NCBI GenBank assembly: GCA_002724825.1
Contig: PBPU01000098.1
Span: 1 to 7,583 of the forward strand
Origin: Acidimicrobiaceae bacterium
Lineage (GTDB): Bacteria; Actinomycetota; Acidimicrobiia; Acidimicrobiales; UBA8592
DNA length: 7,583 bases
Reading direction: 5' to 3'
The translations under genes were made by a program, and so were the position numbers. Positions 1 to 5,976 of this stretch are shown here, in pieces (the first letter of the stretch is position 1; the number at the start of each line of letters is the position of its first letter). The notes beneath the pieces are model-generated. The model was not told the DNA's origin and ran no database searches. It saw nothing but the letters and a program-made list of their open reading frames with translations.

Positions 1-80
1 CTGTCAAAGGCAGAGCTCTCAAATCGAGCCTGCCATTTCAAGAGTCTATATTCAAGACGCTTGCGCCAATGTAATGTCAT
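1..80 (-). CDS. Possible 5' end of an unidentified gene leaving the left edge (partial)
   Basis: From an ATG at 80-78 the minus strand stays open to the window edge, giving 26 codons that begin MTLHWRKRLEYRLLKWQ. The visible peptide is basic and amphipathic. It faintly recalls the cytoplasmic N-terminus that precedes the first membrane helix in some actinobacterial membrane proteins, but nothing diagnostic is visible and I assign no function. The start is favoured because TATTTT lies exactly 8 bases upstream, the same arrangement as at the HAD gene start in this window. There is no Shine-Dalgarno site. The ATG lies 62 bases beyond the stop of the large protease gene on the same strand, so it could be its downstream neighbour. 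A chance open frame of this length is quite possible. Confidence 0.35.
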   Translation of the reverse strand, partial: MTLHWRKRLEYRLLKWQARFESSAFD

Positions 81-88
81 GGTTAACT

Positions 89-94
89 AAAATA
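89..94 (-). promoter_or_regulatory. Candidate -10 element of a leaderless promoter (TATTTT)
   Basis: Read on the minus strand, TATTTT is followed by AGTTAACC and then ATG at 80-78. The 8-base gap would put the transcription start at or next to the A of the ATG. No -35 box is evident. The pattern matches TATTAT-CGTTAGCG-ATG at the HAD gene, including the GTTA at -7 to -4. The element is inferred from position and similarity only. Confidence 0.35.
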
Positions 95-142
95 GCAGAA
101 CCGAAAGTACTTCAGAAATATCTAAGTGTTCCTTATTCTGTT

Positions 143-3100
143 CTAATTAGCGTAAGACAGATAGTAGAATGCTCCAGCGGCTGTATTTCCAGTGATATTT
201 CTACCTGGAGATCCAATTACTAGGTCCCCATTTAAAGAGGTAAAGGAATGTCCAAATAATGCTTCTGCCTGGGAATTTCCACTTATAGACGATTGGTACG
301 GGTAAAGTATCTGATCATTGCCAGTGGATATTTGTCCATTTAGTCCTGGGAGAATAGCAACTGCCCCAGCATTCATTTTTTTGGAAATAGCCTCTCCAGG
401 TATACCGATCACAAGATCTAGGGAGTCGTCTTCTATTAGGTCTACTACTTCAAGGTGGTAACCAAATTGATCTCCGCTTTCGACTCTATTTTTAATACCT
501 CGCGCATTTTGGTACAAAGTTTGGACGGATGATTCTGACTGTGACCAGTCACCTGGGTTATAGCGTATTTGGACTTGTCCAGCATTTTCATGTTTGCCTA
601 AATCTTCTCCTGGGATTCCAACCACTAGGTCTCCGATTCCGTCACCGTCAATATCGCCTAGAGCTAGTGCTGACGCAAACCTATCTCCTGTCTCTGCTCT
701 TCCTGGCCATTGCGGTGAATTTTGGAAATACCAGTGGCTACCTTCTCCGGAAATACCATCAGCTGAACCATAGACAATATGTAAAGCTCCCGCCTCGTAT
801 TTGGTTCGACTCCCCCAACCGACAGTTTCCCCTGGAACACCAATAACGATATCGTCGTATTGGTCCCCGTTGATATTGCCTACGGCAATTGCTTCACCGA
901 ACGCATCATCAAGTTCGGGCTTACTTCTAATTTTTCTGGTGTACTGGTGGAGCATGGTGCTTTCTTCACCGTTTAAGCCTGTATCAGATCCAAAGATTAT
1001 GTGAACCAAGCCTGCGCGTTCCTGTTTGGCTACTCCTTCGCCGGGCACGCCTACGACTAGGTCATCGTATGAGTCACCATTTATGTCACCAACACCTAAA
1101 GAGTACCCAAACAGGTCTCCTAGCTCGGAGTGGGTTCCTACGCCTGGACTGTATTGATGCAGTGTTGATGGTTCTGAGAGGCCTGAGCTGCTTCCTCGAA
1201 GTATCGTGATTAATCCAGCATCGACGAGTTGATTATTCCCACCTAGGTCTTCATATGGGGATCCAATTATCAAATCATCGAATCCATCGTTATCGAAGTC
1301 TCCTGAGATGAGTGAGAATCCGAACATATCTCCATTTTCTGGATCTGTGCTGAACCCGTCGGTTCCTTGAGTAAAGATTGAAATTGTTGTTAGATCAAGT
1401 GTTCCGTTAAATACATATACAGCTCCGGCGCTATTAGCTCCATTCACTTCAACACCTGTTGCGCCAACAGCTATGTCGTCTACTCCATCACCATTGAAGT
1501 CTCCTGTGGCCATAGATGAGCCGAAATTATCATTTTGATTCGGGCCGCTGTCGGTTGGAATTGAACGTTTATCAATCTGTATACCGGAGTTAGGGGAAGG
1601 GGTTACTGGAGATGAGCTATCTGACATTGGACTCTCGCCAATCGCATTTTCTGCGGTTACTTCAAACGTATAGGTAGCACCGTTTACTAGATTGCTTATA
1701 ATGCATTGAAGCCCGCTTGTTGAGCATGATGCGCCAGAAGGGGTACTAGAAACCATGTAATTAGTGATTGGAAGACCACCATCATTTACAGGTGGAGCCC
1801 AGGAAACAGTTGCTGAACCATCCATAGCTACAGCTGTTACGTTTGTGGGGACGCTCGGAGTGGTAGCTGTAGTGAATGTAGAAATCGCCCAGTTACTATA
1901 TCCTGTGGAGTTTTGCGCTTTATTTCTGAAAACGTACGACGTTCCATCTGTAAGACCAGAAATATTTGTGGAGTTCGCGACTCCAGCATTAATTTCGTCC
2001 CATGTAGGCCCAGTGTAGGATTCAATCCAGTTACGGTAGGAGCTAACTCGGGTGTATACACCTGGGTAGCCTTCTTGCGCACAGCCTTCTCCCCAACTGA
2101 CTATACCTACTAGGTATAAAACTCCAGAATAGTTTCCGACTAGAGGCCCCCCACTGTCACCTTGACAGCTGTCCACTCCTTGGCTAGCTGCGCATAGCAT
2201 TATTGAGTCAACAATAGGCACCAAACTTGGACCTGGGTATGAACCGCAGGATTCATCTACCAAAATACGTGCTCCAAGTAGCTCGTCCGAGGGGCTACCC
2301 CCCCACGAAGTTCTCCCCCATCCAGTTACGTATAGAGCATCTCCGTCAGTTGGCTGCGAGGAAAGGTCTAAGATTGGAAGTGAACCGCCTTGGATTGGAG
2401 TTTCAAGGTGCACTAATCCAATATCGTTTTCCATTGTATTGCGGTTCCACTCTGGGTGTATGTGGACTTGGTCTGCTGCGATGTAATTAGATGCGGGAAG
2501 GTTAGTAACGCCGGAAGCGACGCTTACTGAAGTTGCAGTTACATATGCCGAGCCACCATTTGGCAAGTATTCTAGACAGTGTGCTGCAGTTACTATCCAT
2601 TCCGAAGAGAGGATCGTTCCACCGCACGACATGCCCCAACCGGGATCGGTAGCTATCTCAAGTGCCACTTGGTAAGGGTGATCATCTATCGATACTGGTG
2701 AGCCACCTACTATGTCAGAATAAACATCACCTGAATTATTAGAAATTTGCAGCCATTCTCCTGGAGATGATTCAACTGTACGATATTGGATTTCGTATCC
2801 AATAATCTCTGATCCTCCATTATCTGGAGTGAGCCACGAAGCATTTACTTCTCCTGATCCCACTGAACTAATTGAAAAGTTGTCTGGCGGTGCAGGAGTT
2901 GCAAGCGGTGTAACATCGTTTGATGGTGAGGACTGATCACTTTCGCCTATTGCGTTAAAGGCGGAAACGGTGAATTGGTATTGGGTGCCATTAATAAGCT
3001 CTTCTATTGTGCAGCTAAGGGTATTTGTTGTGCATGTTAAATTACCTGGAACTGAAGTTACTTTGTATCCAGTAATGCTTGAGCCACCGTTAGTGGTTGG

Positions 3101-5908
3101 CTGTTGCCATGTGATAGTTGCCTGCCCGGCAGTTGCTGTTGCTTCTACCGTAAGTGGAGGGCTGGGAGGACTTGCTGGGGTAGCTGCCGAGGAGGATTCG
3201 CTTGGGCTGCTTACATTCCCTCCGGTGTAATTGGCAACAACTGTGAATGTATAAGTAGTTCCATTTGTTAATCCGTCAATAATGCAAGTGTTAGCCGTGG
3301 TGGTACAGGTTCCTTCAGGATTTCCGGTGACTGTGAAGCTTTCGATATTGCTTAGGTCGGCTATAGCAGGATTATCCCATGTGATTGTAACCTCGGAATT
3401 GCCTGCCTCTGCCTGAATATTTGTGGGTGGTGGATATTGGATAGTTTCTTCAAGAACGACGATCCCTTGGGACCATGAATTCCCGAGAGTGGTGTTATCG
3501 AATCCGAGCCGATACCCGCCCGCTATATTTGGCATTATTTCTTGCGGTATTTGCCAATTAAATTCCTCTGTTGATAACTGTTGACTTTCGTTTATGGAAA
3601 TTTGTTGTGAGTTAGCTGTTTCGATCGTCAAGCGTCCGCAGAAGAACGTTCCTTGATCATAGTCCCAGTCGTCGACAATTTTGAGTGTCCAGTCTCCGAA
3701 AGTAGATTTTCCGTTAAACGCTGATAGGGATTCTCTAGGTCTTGATTCGCCTACGTACGGAGGTGTTCGGTCAGAAATACCTTCTGCAGCGTTATCAGTA
3801 AAATAAGCTAAGTTTCCTGAGCAGTCTTGGTTTCCTTCACCGTAGTTGTTTTGAGATCCCCCGTTTCTTCTTGCTAACAGTACTTCGGTTCCGTCTGGAT
3901 GGATCAGAGAAATATTAAGGTCTGCTACGTAGGTATGGTTGAATCGAAGGCCTAATTCGACGTTCTCTACTACATCAGTTTCTTGGATAGTGAATATGAA
4001 TTCGGTGAGATCATCTTGCCCACCGATATCTGGCATATCGAATATACCTTCAACTTGAGAGAATGATACGGATTCAGCTATTAGATCGGCTGTTTCACTG
4101 ACAGGGCCATCCCAAATCCATGTAGTACTAACTGTAGATCCTGGATTAGGCGTGATTATTTGGTTTGGGGAATCGAATTCAAATGTTCGTTCTTCAACAT
4201 TGAATGTGGCGGAACTTCTCAGAATGGCCCCATTAGTATCACTAGCTTCAGCTATTAGGCGGAGTAAACCGGTTGTACTTTCTTGGTGGATTAAGGTAGC
4301 GCCTGTCCCAAGTACGGCTCCTGTTATGTCTTTCCATGTAACTAGACTCGAGACATCTGTTCCATCGGATTGAGTAGCGAGAGCTGTTATCTCTATGGAG
4401 TCGTTTTGGTACACCGTCTCTCCAGGTGTGTGACTCGGAAATACTATAGAGCCTGTTGAAGTCGCGAGTTCAACTGCTGCATGTGCGTCTAATTCTCCTC
4501 CAAAAGCTATGGAGCCGTTCAAAACACTTGTTGTTCGAACTGAATCCATGAGAATATTCTTAATTTCTTGAGGTGTGGACCCTGACCGTATCCCCAAGAT
4601 TAATGCTGTAACTCCAGCTACATGAGGGCTAGCCATTGAGGTCCCATTTAATGAGGCGTAGCAGTCGGCTCCGCTTACCTGACCACAGTATTGATGTGAA
4701 ATTGTTGAAAGTATGGAAACACCTGGAGCAGCTATATCGACATTGTTGTAACCATAATTAGAAAAGCTAGCTAGGTCGCCGGATGAGTTTATTGCTGCGA
4801 CACTGATAATGTTTGTGGCGCTATATGCAGCAGGGTAAGAAGGATTCGAATCGATGTTTTGCCCAGAGTTTCCAGCAGCAGCAACGAATGTGTGGCCTGC
4901 CTGATCTGCTGCATTGATTGCGTTATAGAGGCTCGTGCTATATCCGCCACCTCCCCAGGAGTTGTTTGAGATTGGAGCTCCATTTGCTACGGCATAATTT
5001 AAGGCAGCGATCGCATTATTGGTATACCCGTTACCTGAGTCATCCAAAAACCGTAAGGGCATTATTTTTATATTGTTAGCTACTCCAGCGATACCTATGC
5101 TGTTATTTCGGATAGCAGCTATTGTTCCCGCGACGTGCGTTCCGTGGCCGTTTCCGTCTTCAGGTGAATTGTCATTAAAGGCGAAATCCCAACCATTGAC
5201 ATCGTCTATGTAGCCATTTGCATCGTCGTCGATACCATTTCCTGGAATTTCATTTTGGTTTTGCCAAATGACACTTGCTAAATCAGGATGATCGATATCT
5301 ACACCGGAGTCAATTACAGCAACGACAACTTCAGTTGCAGAAGTTGATATAGCCCATGCGTCTCCTGCCCTGATTCCATGATCTCCTGATAAACCCCATA
5401 GCTCATCGACACGAGGATCATTAGATATAGTGTCGGCTCTAATCACTTGGTCAAATTCTACGAATTTGACCAAGTCTGATTGAGAGAGATAATTTTTTGC
5501 GTTGATGTTTCCCTCTACAGTTTCAACTAAGTACATGTCCGAGTCTGGGAAATAGTCGACGACTCCGGCACCGATTTCTTCTAGCAAACCGTTTATTTCG
5601 TTTGGAGATGCTTGTTGTGTAAATGAAACTAATACTGCATATGGGTTAGTTTCTAGCTTTGGGTATTGTTCAAGCATTTCTATGGCGTATTGACGTGCCC
5701 ATTTCCCATTGGACTCAACGATCGTTGTTTGTTGGTCGTATGCGTGATCAAATTCGCTGGCTGGTTGGATAGTATTTATTGCTCCGGCAGGTATAGGCAT
5801 GAGCAGACCAGAGACTGCTGCAATGATGGTAATAGTGACGGCAATTTTTGGCATGTCTATTTTGCGTATTTTCCTGCGTATTTTGTGATAGTCGATTACG
5901 TAGCCCAT
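143..5908 (-). CDS. Giant secreted dual serine protease: S8 subtilisin + P domain + FN3 + S1 trypsin + FG-GAP propeller
   Basis: This 1921-residue protein (about 200 kDa) is a predicted exported protease with adhesive modules. Domains in order: signal peptide (about 1-43); I9-like propeptide (about 88-158); subtilisin domain (about 160-472) with triad D200, H255, S424 and oxyanion N347; Ig-like domain (about 486-573); P/Homo B domain (about 612-765) flanked by pieces of another Ig-like domain; FN3 domains at about 825-911, 915-1001, 1006-1062 continued at 1298-1346, and 1351-1437; a trypsin domain (1066 to about 1297) with triad H1110, D1162, S1252, lodged inside the third FN3; and seven FG-GAP repeats (1460-1921). 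It ends right after the propeller: there is no LPXTG signal, C-terminal membrane helix or secretion tail, so it is probably released or held by binding. Start: ATG 5908 keeps the KIRRKIRK run as a positive n-region. An in-frame ATG at 5854 (M19) is the alternative. Neither has a good ribosome site. Domain calls are firm, substrate unknown. Confidence 0.97.
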   Translation of the reverse strand: MGYVIDYHKIRRKIRKIDMPKIAVTITIIAAVSGLLMPIPAGAINTIQPASEFDHAYDQQTTIVESNGKWARQYAIEMLEQYPKLETNPYAVLVSFTQQASPNEINGLLEEIGAGVVDYFPDSDMYLVETVEGNINAKNYLSQSDLVKFVEFDQVIRADTISNDPRVDELWGLSGDHGIRAGDAWAISTSATEVVVAVIDSGVDIDHPDLASVIWQNQNEIPGNGIDDDANGYIDDVNGWDFAFNDNSPEDGNGHGTHVAGTIAAIRNNSIGIAGVANNIKIMPLRFLDDSGNGYTNNAIAALNYAVANGAPISNNSWGGGGYSTSLYNAINAADQAGHTFVAAAGNSGQNIDSNPSYPAAYSATNIISVAAINSSGDLASFSNYGYNNVDIAAPGVSILSTISHQYCGQVSGADCYASLNGTSMASPHVAGVTALILGIRSGSTPQEIKNILMDSVRTTSVLNGSIAFGGELDAHAAVELATSTGSIVFPSHTPGETVYQNDSIEITALATQSDGTDVSSLVTWKDITGAVLGTGATLIHQESTTGLLRLIAEASDTNGAILRSSATFNVEERTFEFDSPNQIITPNPGSTVSTTWIWDGPVSETADLIAESVSFSQVEGIFDMPDIGGQDDLTEFIFTIQETDVVENVELGLRFNHTYVADLNISLIHPDGTEVLLARRNGGSQNNYGEGNQDCSGNLAYFTDNAAEGISDRTPPYVGESRPRESLSAFNGKSTFGDWTLKIVDDWDYDQGTFFCGRLTIETANSQQISINESQQLSTEEFNWQIPQEIMPNIAGGYRLGFDNTTLGNSWSQGIVVLEETIQYPPPTNIQAEAGNSEVTITWDNPAIADLSNIESFTVTGNPEGTCTTTANTCIIDGLTNGTTYTFTVVANYTGGNVSSPSESSSAATPASPPSPPLTVEATATAGQATITWQQPTTNGGSSITGYKVTSVPGNLTCTTNTLSCTIEELINGTQYQFTVSAFNAIGESDQSSPSNDVTPLATPAPPDNFSISSVGSGEVNASWLTPDNGGSEIIGYEIQYRTVESSPGEWLQISNNSGDVYSDIVGGSPVSIDDHPYQVALEIATDPGWGMSCGGTILSSEWIVTAAHCLEYLPNGGSAYVTATSVSVASGVTNLPASNYIAADQVHIHPEWNRNTMENDIGLVHLETPIQGGSLPILDLSSQPTDGDALYVTGWGRTSWGGSPSDELLGARILVDESCGSYPGPSLVPIVDSIMLCAASQGVDSCQGDSGGPLVGNYSGVLYLVGIVSWGEGCAQEGYPGVYTRVSSYRNWIESYTGPTWDEINAGVANSTNISGLTDGTSYVFRNKAQNSTGYSNWAISTFTTATTPSVPTNVTAVAMDGSATVSWAPPVNDGGLPITNYMVSSTPSGASCSTSGLQCIISNLVNGATYTFEVTAENAIGESPMSDSSSPVTPSPNSGIQIDKRSIPTDSGPNQNDNFGSSMATGDFNGDGVDDIAVGATGVEVNGANSAGAVYVFNGTLDLTTISIFTQGTDGFSTDPENGDMFGFSLISGDFDNDGFDDLIIGSPYEDLGGNNQLVDAGLITILRGSSSGLSEPSTLHQYSPGVGTHSELGDLFGYSLGVGDINGDSYDDLVVGVPGEGVAKQERAGLVHIIFGSDTGLNGEESTMLHQYTRKIRSKPELDDAFGEAIAVGNINGDQYDDIVIGVPGETVGWGSRTKYEAGALHIVYGSADGISGEGSHWYFQNSPQWPGRAETGDRFASALALGDIDGDGIGDLVVGIPGEDLGKHENAGQVQIRYNPGDWSQSESSVQTLYQNARGIKNRVESGDQFGYHLEVVDLIEDDSLDLVIGIPGEAISKKMNAGAVAILPGLNGQISTGNDQILYPYQSSISGNSQAEALFGHSFTSLNGDLVIGSPGRNITGNTAAGAFYYLSYAN
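146..1531 (-). repeat. Seven FG-GAP (integrin-alpha-like) beta-propeller repeats
   Basis: Repeats begin with a D-x-F-(G/A)-type motif at residues 1460, 1527, 1598, 1668, 1742, 1813 and 1883 (A-L-F-G in the last). Spacing is 67, 71, 70, 74, 71 and 70 residues, giving a full seven-bladed propeller. Calcium loops of the form D-x-(N/D)-G-D-x-x-D-D are clear in blades 1-5 (starting at 1470, 1537, 1608, 1678 and 1752; blade 4 starts with Asn). Blade 6 (DLIEDDSLD, 1823) is degenerate, and blade 7 has lost the loop through shortening. Blades 3-6 share G(V/I)PGE after the loop. Such propellers usually mediate binding to proteins or surfaces. Confidence 0.95.
1598..3436 (-). repeat. Array of four fibronectin type III domains, the third split by the trypsin domain
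   Basis: The four domains cover residues about 825-911, 915-1001, 1006-1062 plus 1298-1346, and 1351-1437. Each has the W of strand B (ITW, VSW, ASW), a GY-type strand C and the GLTNGTTYTFTV-like E-F region. FN3-1, -2 and -4 carry a cysteine pair with identical spacing (C868/C875, C959/C966, C1395/C1402; C-x6-C), probably a local disulfide in the C'-E hairpin. FN3-3 has no such pair, and the trypsin domain occupies the equivalent place. The modules likely act as spacers or carbohydrate/surface contacts. Confidence 0.93.
2018..2713 (-). other. Trypsin-like S1 peptidase domain
   Basis: Residues 1066-1297 begin with IVGG and contain H1110 (VTAAHC), D1162 (NDIGLVHL) and S1252 (DSCQGDSGGP). D1246, six residues before the catalytic Ser, is at chymotrypsin position 189. 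G1273 and G1283 match positions 216 and 226. The S1 pocket is therefore predicted to prefer Arg or Lys. Three canonical disulfides can be assigned: C1095-C1111, C1221-C1239 and C1248-C1276. D1251 is the residue that normally pairs with the freed N-terminal Ile. The residue before IVGG is D1065, not Arg or Lys, so activation by ordinary trypsin-like cleavage is not expected. Length and motifs are those of a complete, active-looking domain. Confidence 0.96.
3614..4075 (-). other. P / Homo B domain (proprotein-convertase type)
   Basis: Residues about 612-765 show the familiar P-domain signatures: NHTYVADLNISLIHPDGTEV at 657-676, then SAFNGKSTFGDWTLKIVDD at 729-747, and a closing GTFFCGRLTIE strand. 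C696 and C757 may be bridged. In kexin and furin the P domain stabilises the adjacent subtilisin domain. In bacteria it commonly follows S8 or metalloprotease domains. Here an extra Ig-like domain separates it from the S8 domain, so the two may not pack in the kexin manner. Confidence 0.93.
4493..5431 (-). other. Subtilisin-like S8 peptidase domain
   Basis: Residues about 160-472 form the catalytic domain. Asp is D200 in VAVIDSGVD, His is H255 in NGHGTHVAGT, the oxyanion Asn is N347 in AAAGNSG, and Ser is S424 in NGTSMASPHVAG, so all key residues are intact. An acidic, Asn/Gly-rich insert at about 218-240 (NGIDDDANGYIDD) is a common calcium-binding loop in bacterial S8A enzymes. C408 and C416 could form a local disulfide. 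The upstream stretch at about 88-158 resembles the I9 inhibitor propeptide, which would be removed near the NDPRVDELWGL segment (163-173). Expected activity is extracellular endoproteolysis after autoprocessing. Confidence 0.96.
5780..5908 (-). other. Signal peptide of the giant protease
   Basis: Residues 1-43 have a basic n-region (RRKIRK at 11-16, then K21), a hydrophobic core at about 22-38, and an A-G-A motif at 41-43 that fits signal peptidase I, with cleavage before I44. Even if translation began at M19 the core and cleavage site would remain, but with only one or two positive charges. This implies Sec export. There is no lipobox cysteine and no twin-arginine motif of the classical form. 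Confidence 0.85.
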
Positions 5909-5916
5909 CCTAACTC

Positions 5917-5922
5917 AATGTT
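5917..5922 (-). promoter_or_regulatory. Weak candidate -10 element for the protease gene
   Basis: On the minus strand AACATT is followed by GAGTTAGG and then ATG at 5908-5906. It keeps the A at position 2, the T at position 6 and the 8-base gap seen at the other two starts, and a GTTA shifted by one base. It lacks the first T of TAnnnT, so it is a poor match on its own. If real, the mRNA would be leaderless and ATG 5908 would be the true start rather than ATG 5854. Confidence 0.2.
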
Positions 5923-5928
5923 TTGGAT

Positions 5929-5947
5929 AAAGGGCATCGCCCTCTTT
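5929..5947. repeat. Small inverted repeat between the divergent genes
   Basis: AAAGGGCATCGCCCTCTTT contains perfect GGGC/GCCC arms (5932-5935 and 5939-5942) around ATC. AAA and TTT flanks could extend the pairing past a two-base bulge. It lies between the protease and HAD gene starts, so it could be an operator or a fortuitous palindrome. It has no T-run and is in the wrong place for a terminator. Confidence 0.25.
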
Positions 5948-5962
5948 GCCTCCAGGAGTCCT

Positions 5963-5968
5963 TATTAT
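5963..5968 (+). promoter_or_regulatory. Candidate -10 element of a leaderless promoter for the HAD gene (TATTAT)
   Basis: TATTAT is followed by CGTTAGCG and then the ATG at 5977. The 8-base gap places the transcription start at the A of the start codon. No -35 box is seen at 16-18 bases upstream. The only purine-rich candidate ribosome site, AGGAG at 5954-5958, ends 18 bases before the ATG, too far for normal use and upstream of the predicted transcript start. Leaderless promoters with a TAnnnT box directly before the gene are well known in actinobacteria and Deinococcus. Confidence 0.5.
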
Positions 5969-5976
5969 CGTTAGCG

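Noticed and set aside
2..223. Plus-strand open frame from the left edge to a TAG at 221-223, as the tail of an incoming gene
   Set aside because: It overlaps the end of the protease gene by about 80 bases and the translation shows no recognisable motif. Long antisense frames are common opposite this protease gene, so it is most likely a shadow.
529..846. Plus-strand frame opposite the FG-GAP region, and other frames opposite the protease gene (such as 1764-2018, 2227-2490, 2970-3230, 4152-4373 and 5666-5974)
   Set aside because: All lie antisense to a gene with clear domain structure throughout. None shows a protein motif or a plausible start region.
5852..5854. ATG for M19 as the true start of the protease
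   Set aside because: Possible, but it would remove most of the basic n-region of the signal peptide. Its nearest purine-rich stretch (AGGA) is about 17 bases away. The first ATG was kept, with the choice marked as uncertain.
143..5908. Frameshift, or fusion of two separate genes in the large open frame
   Set aside because: The frame is continuous, the domain junctions read through plausible linkers, and the two FN3 halves flanking the trypsin domain match as one domain. A real single gene is the simplest reading, although an assembly check is still worthwhile.
5923..5976. TTG 5923 as the start of the HAD gene
   Set aside because: The extra 18 residues have no family character, no ribosome site precedes the TTG, and the stretch would cover the inverted repeat and the TATTAT box. 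ATG 5977 directly precedes HAD motif I.
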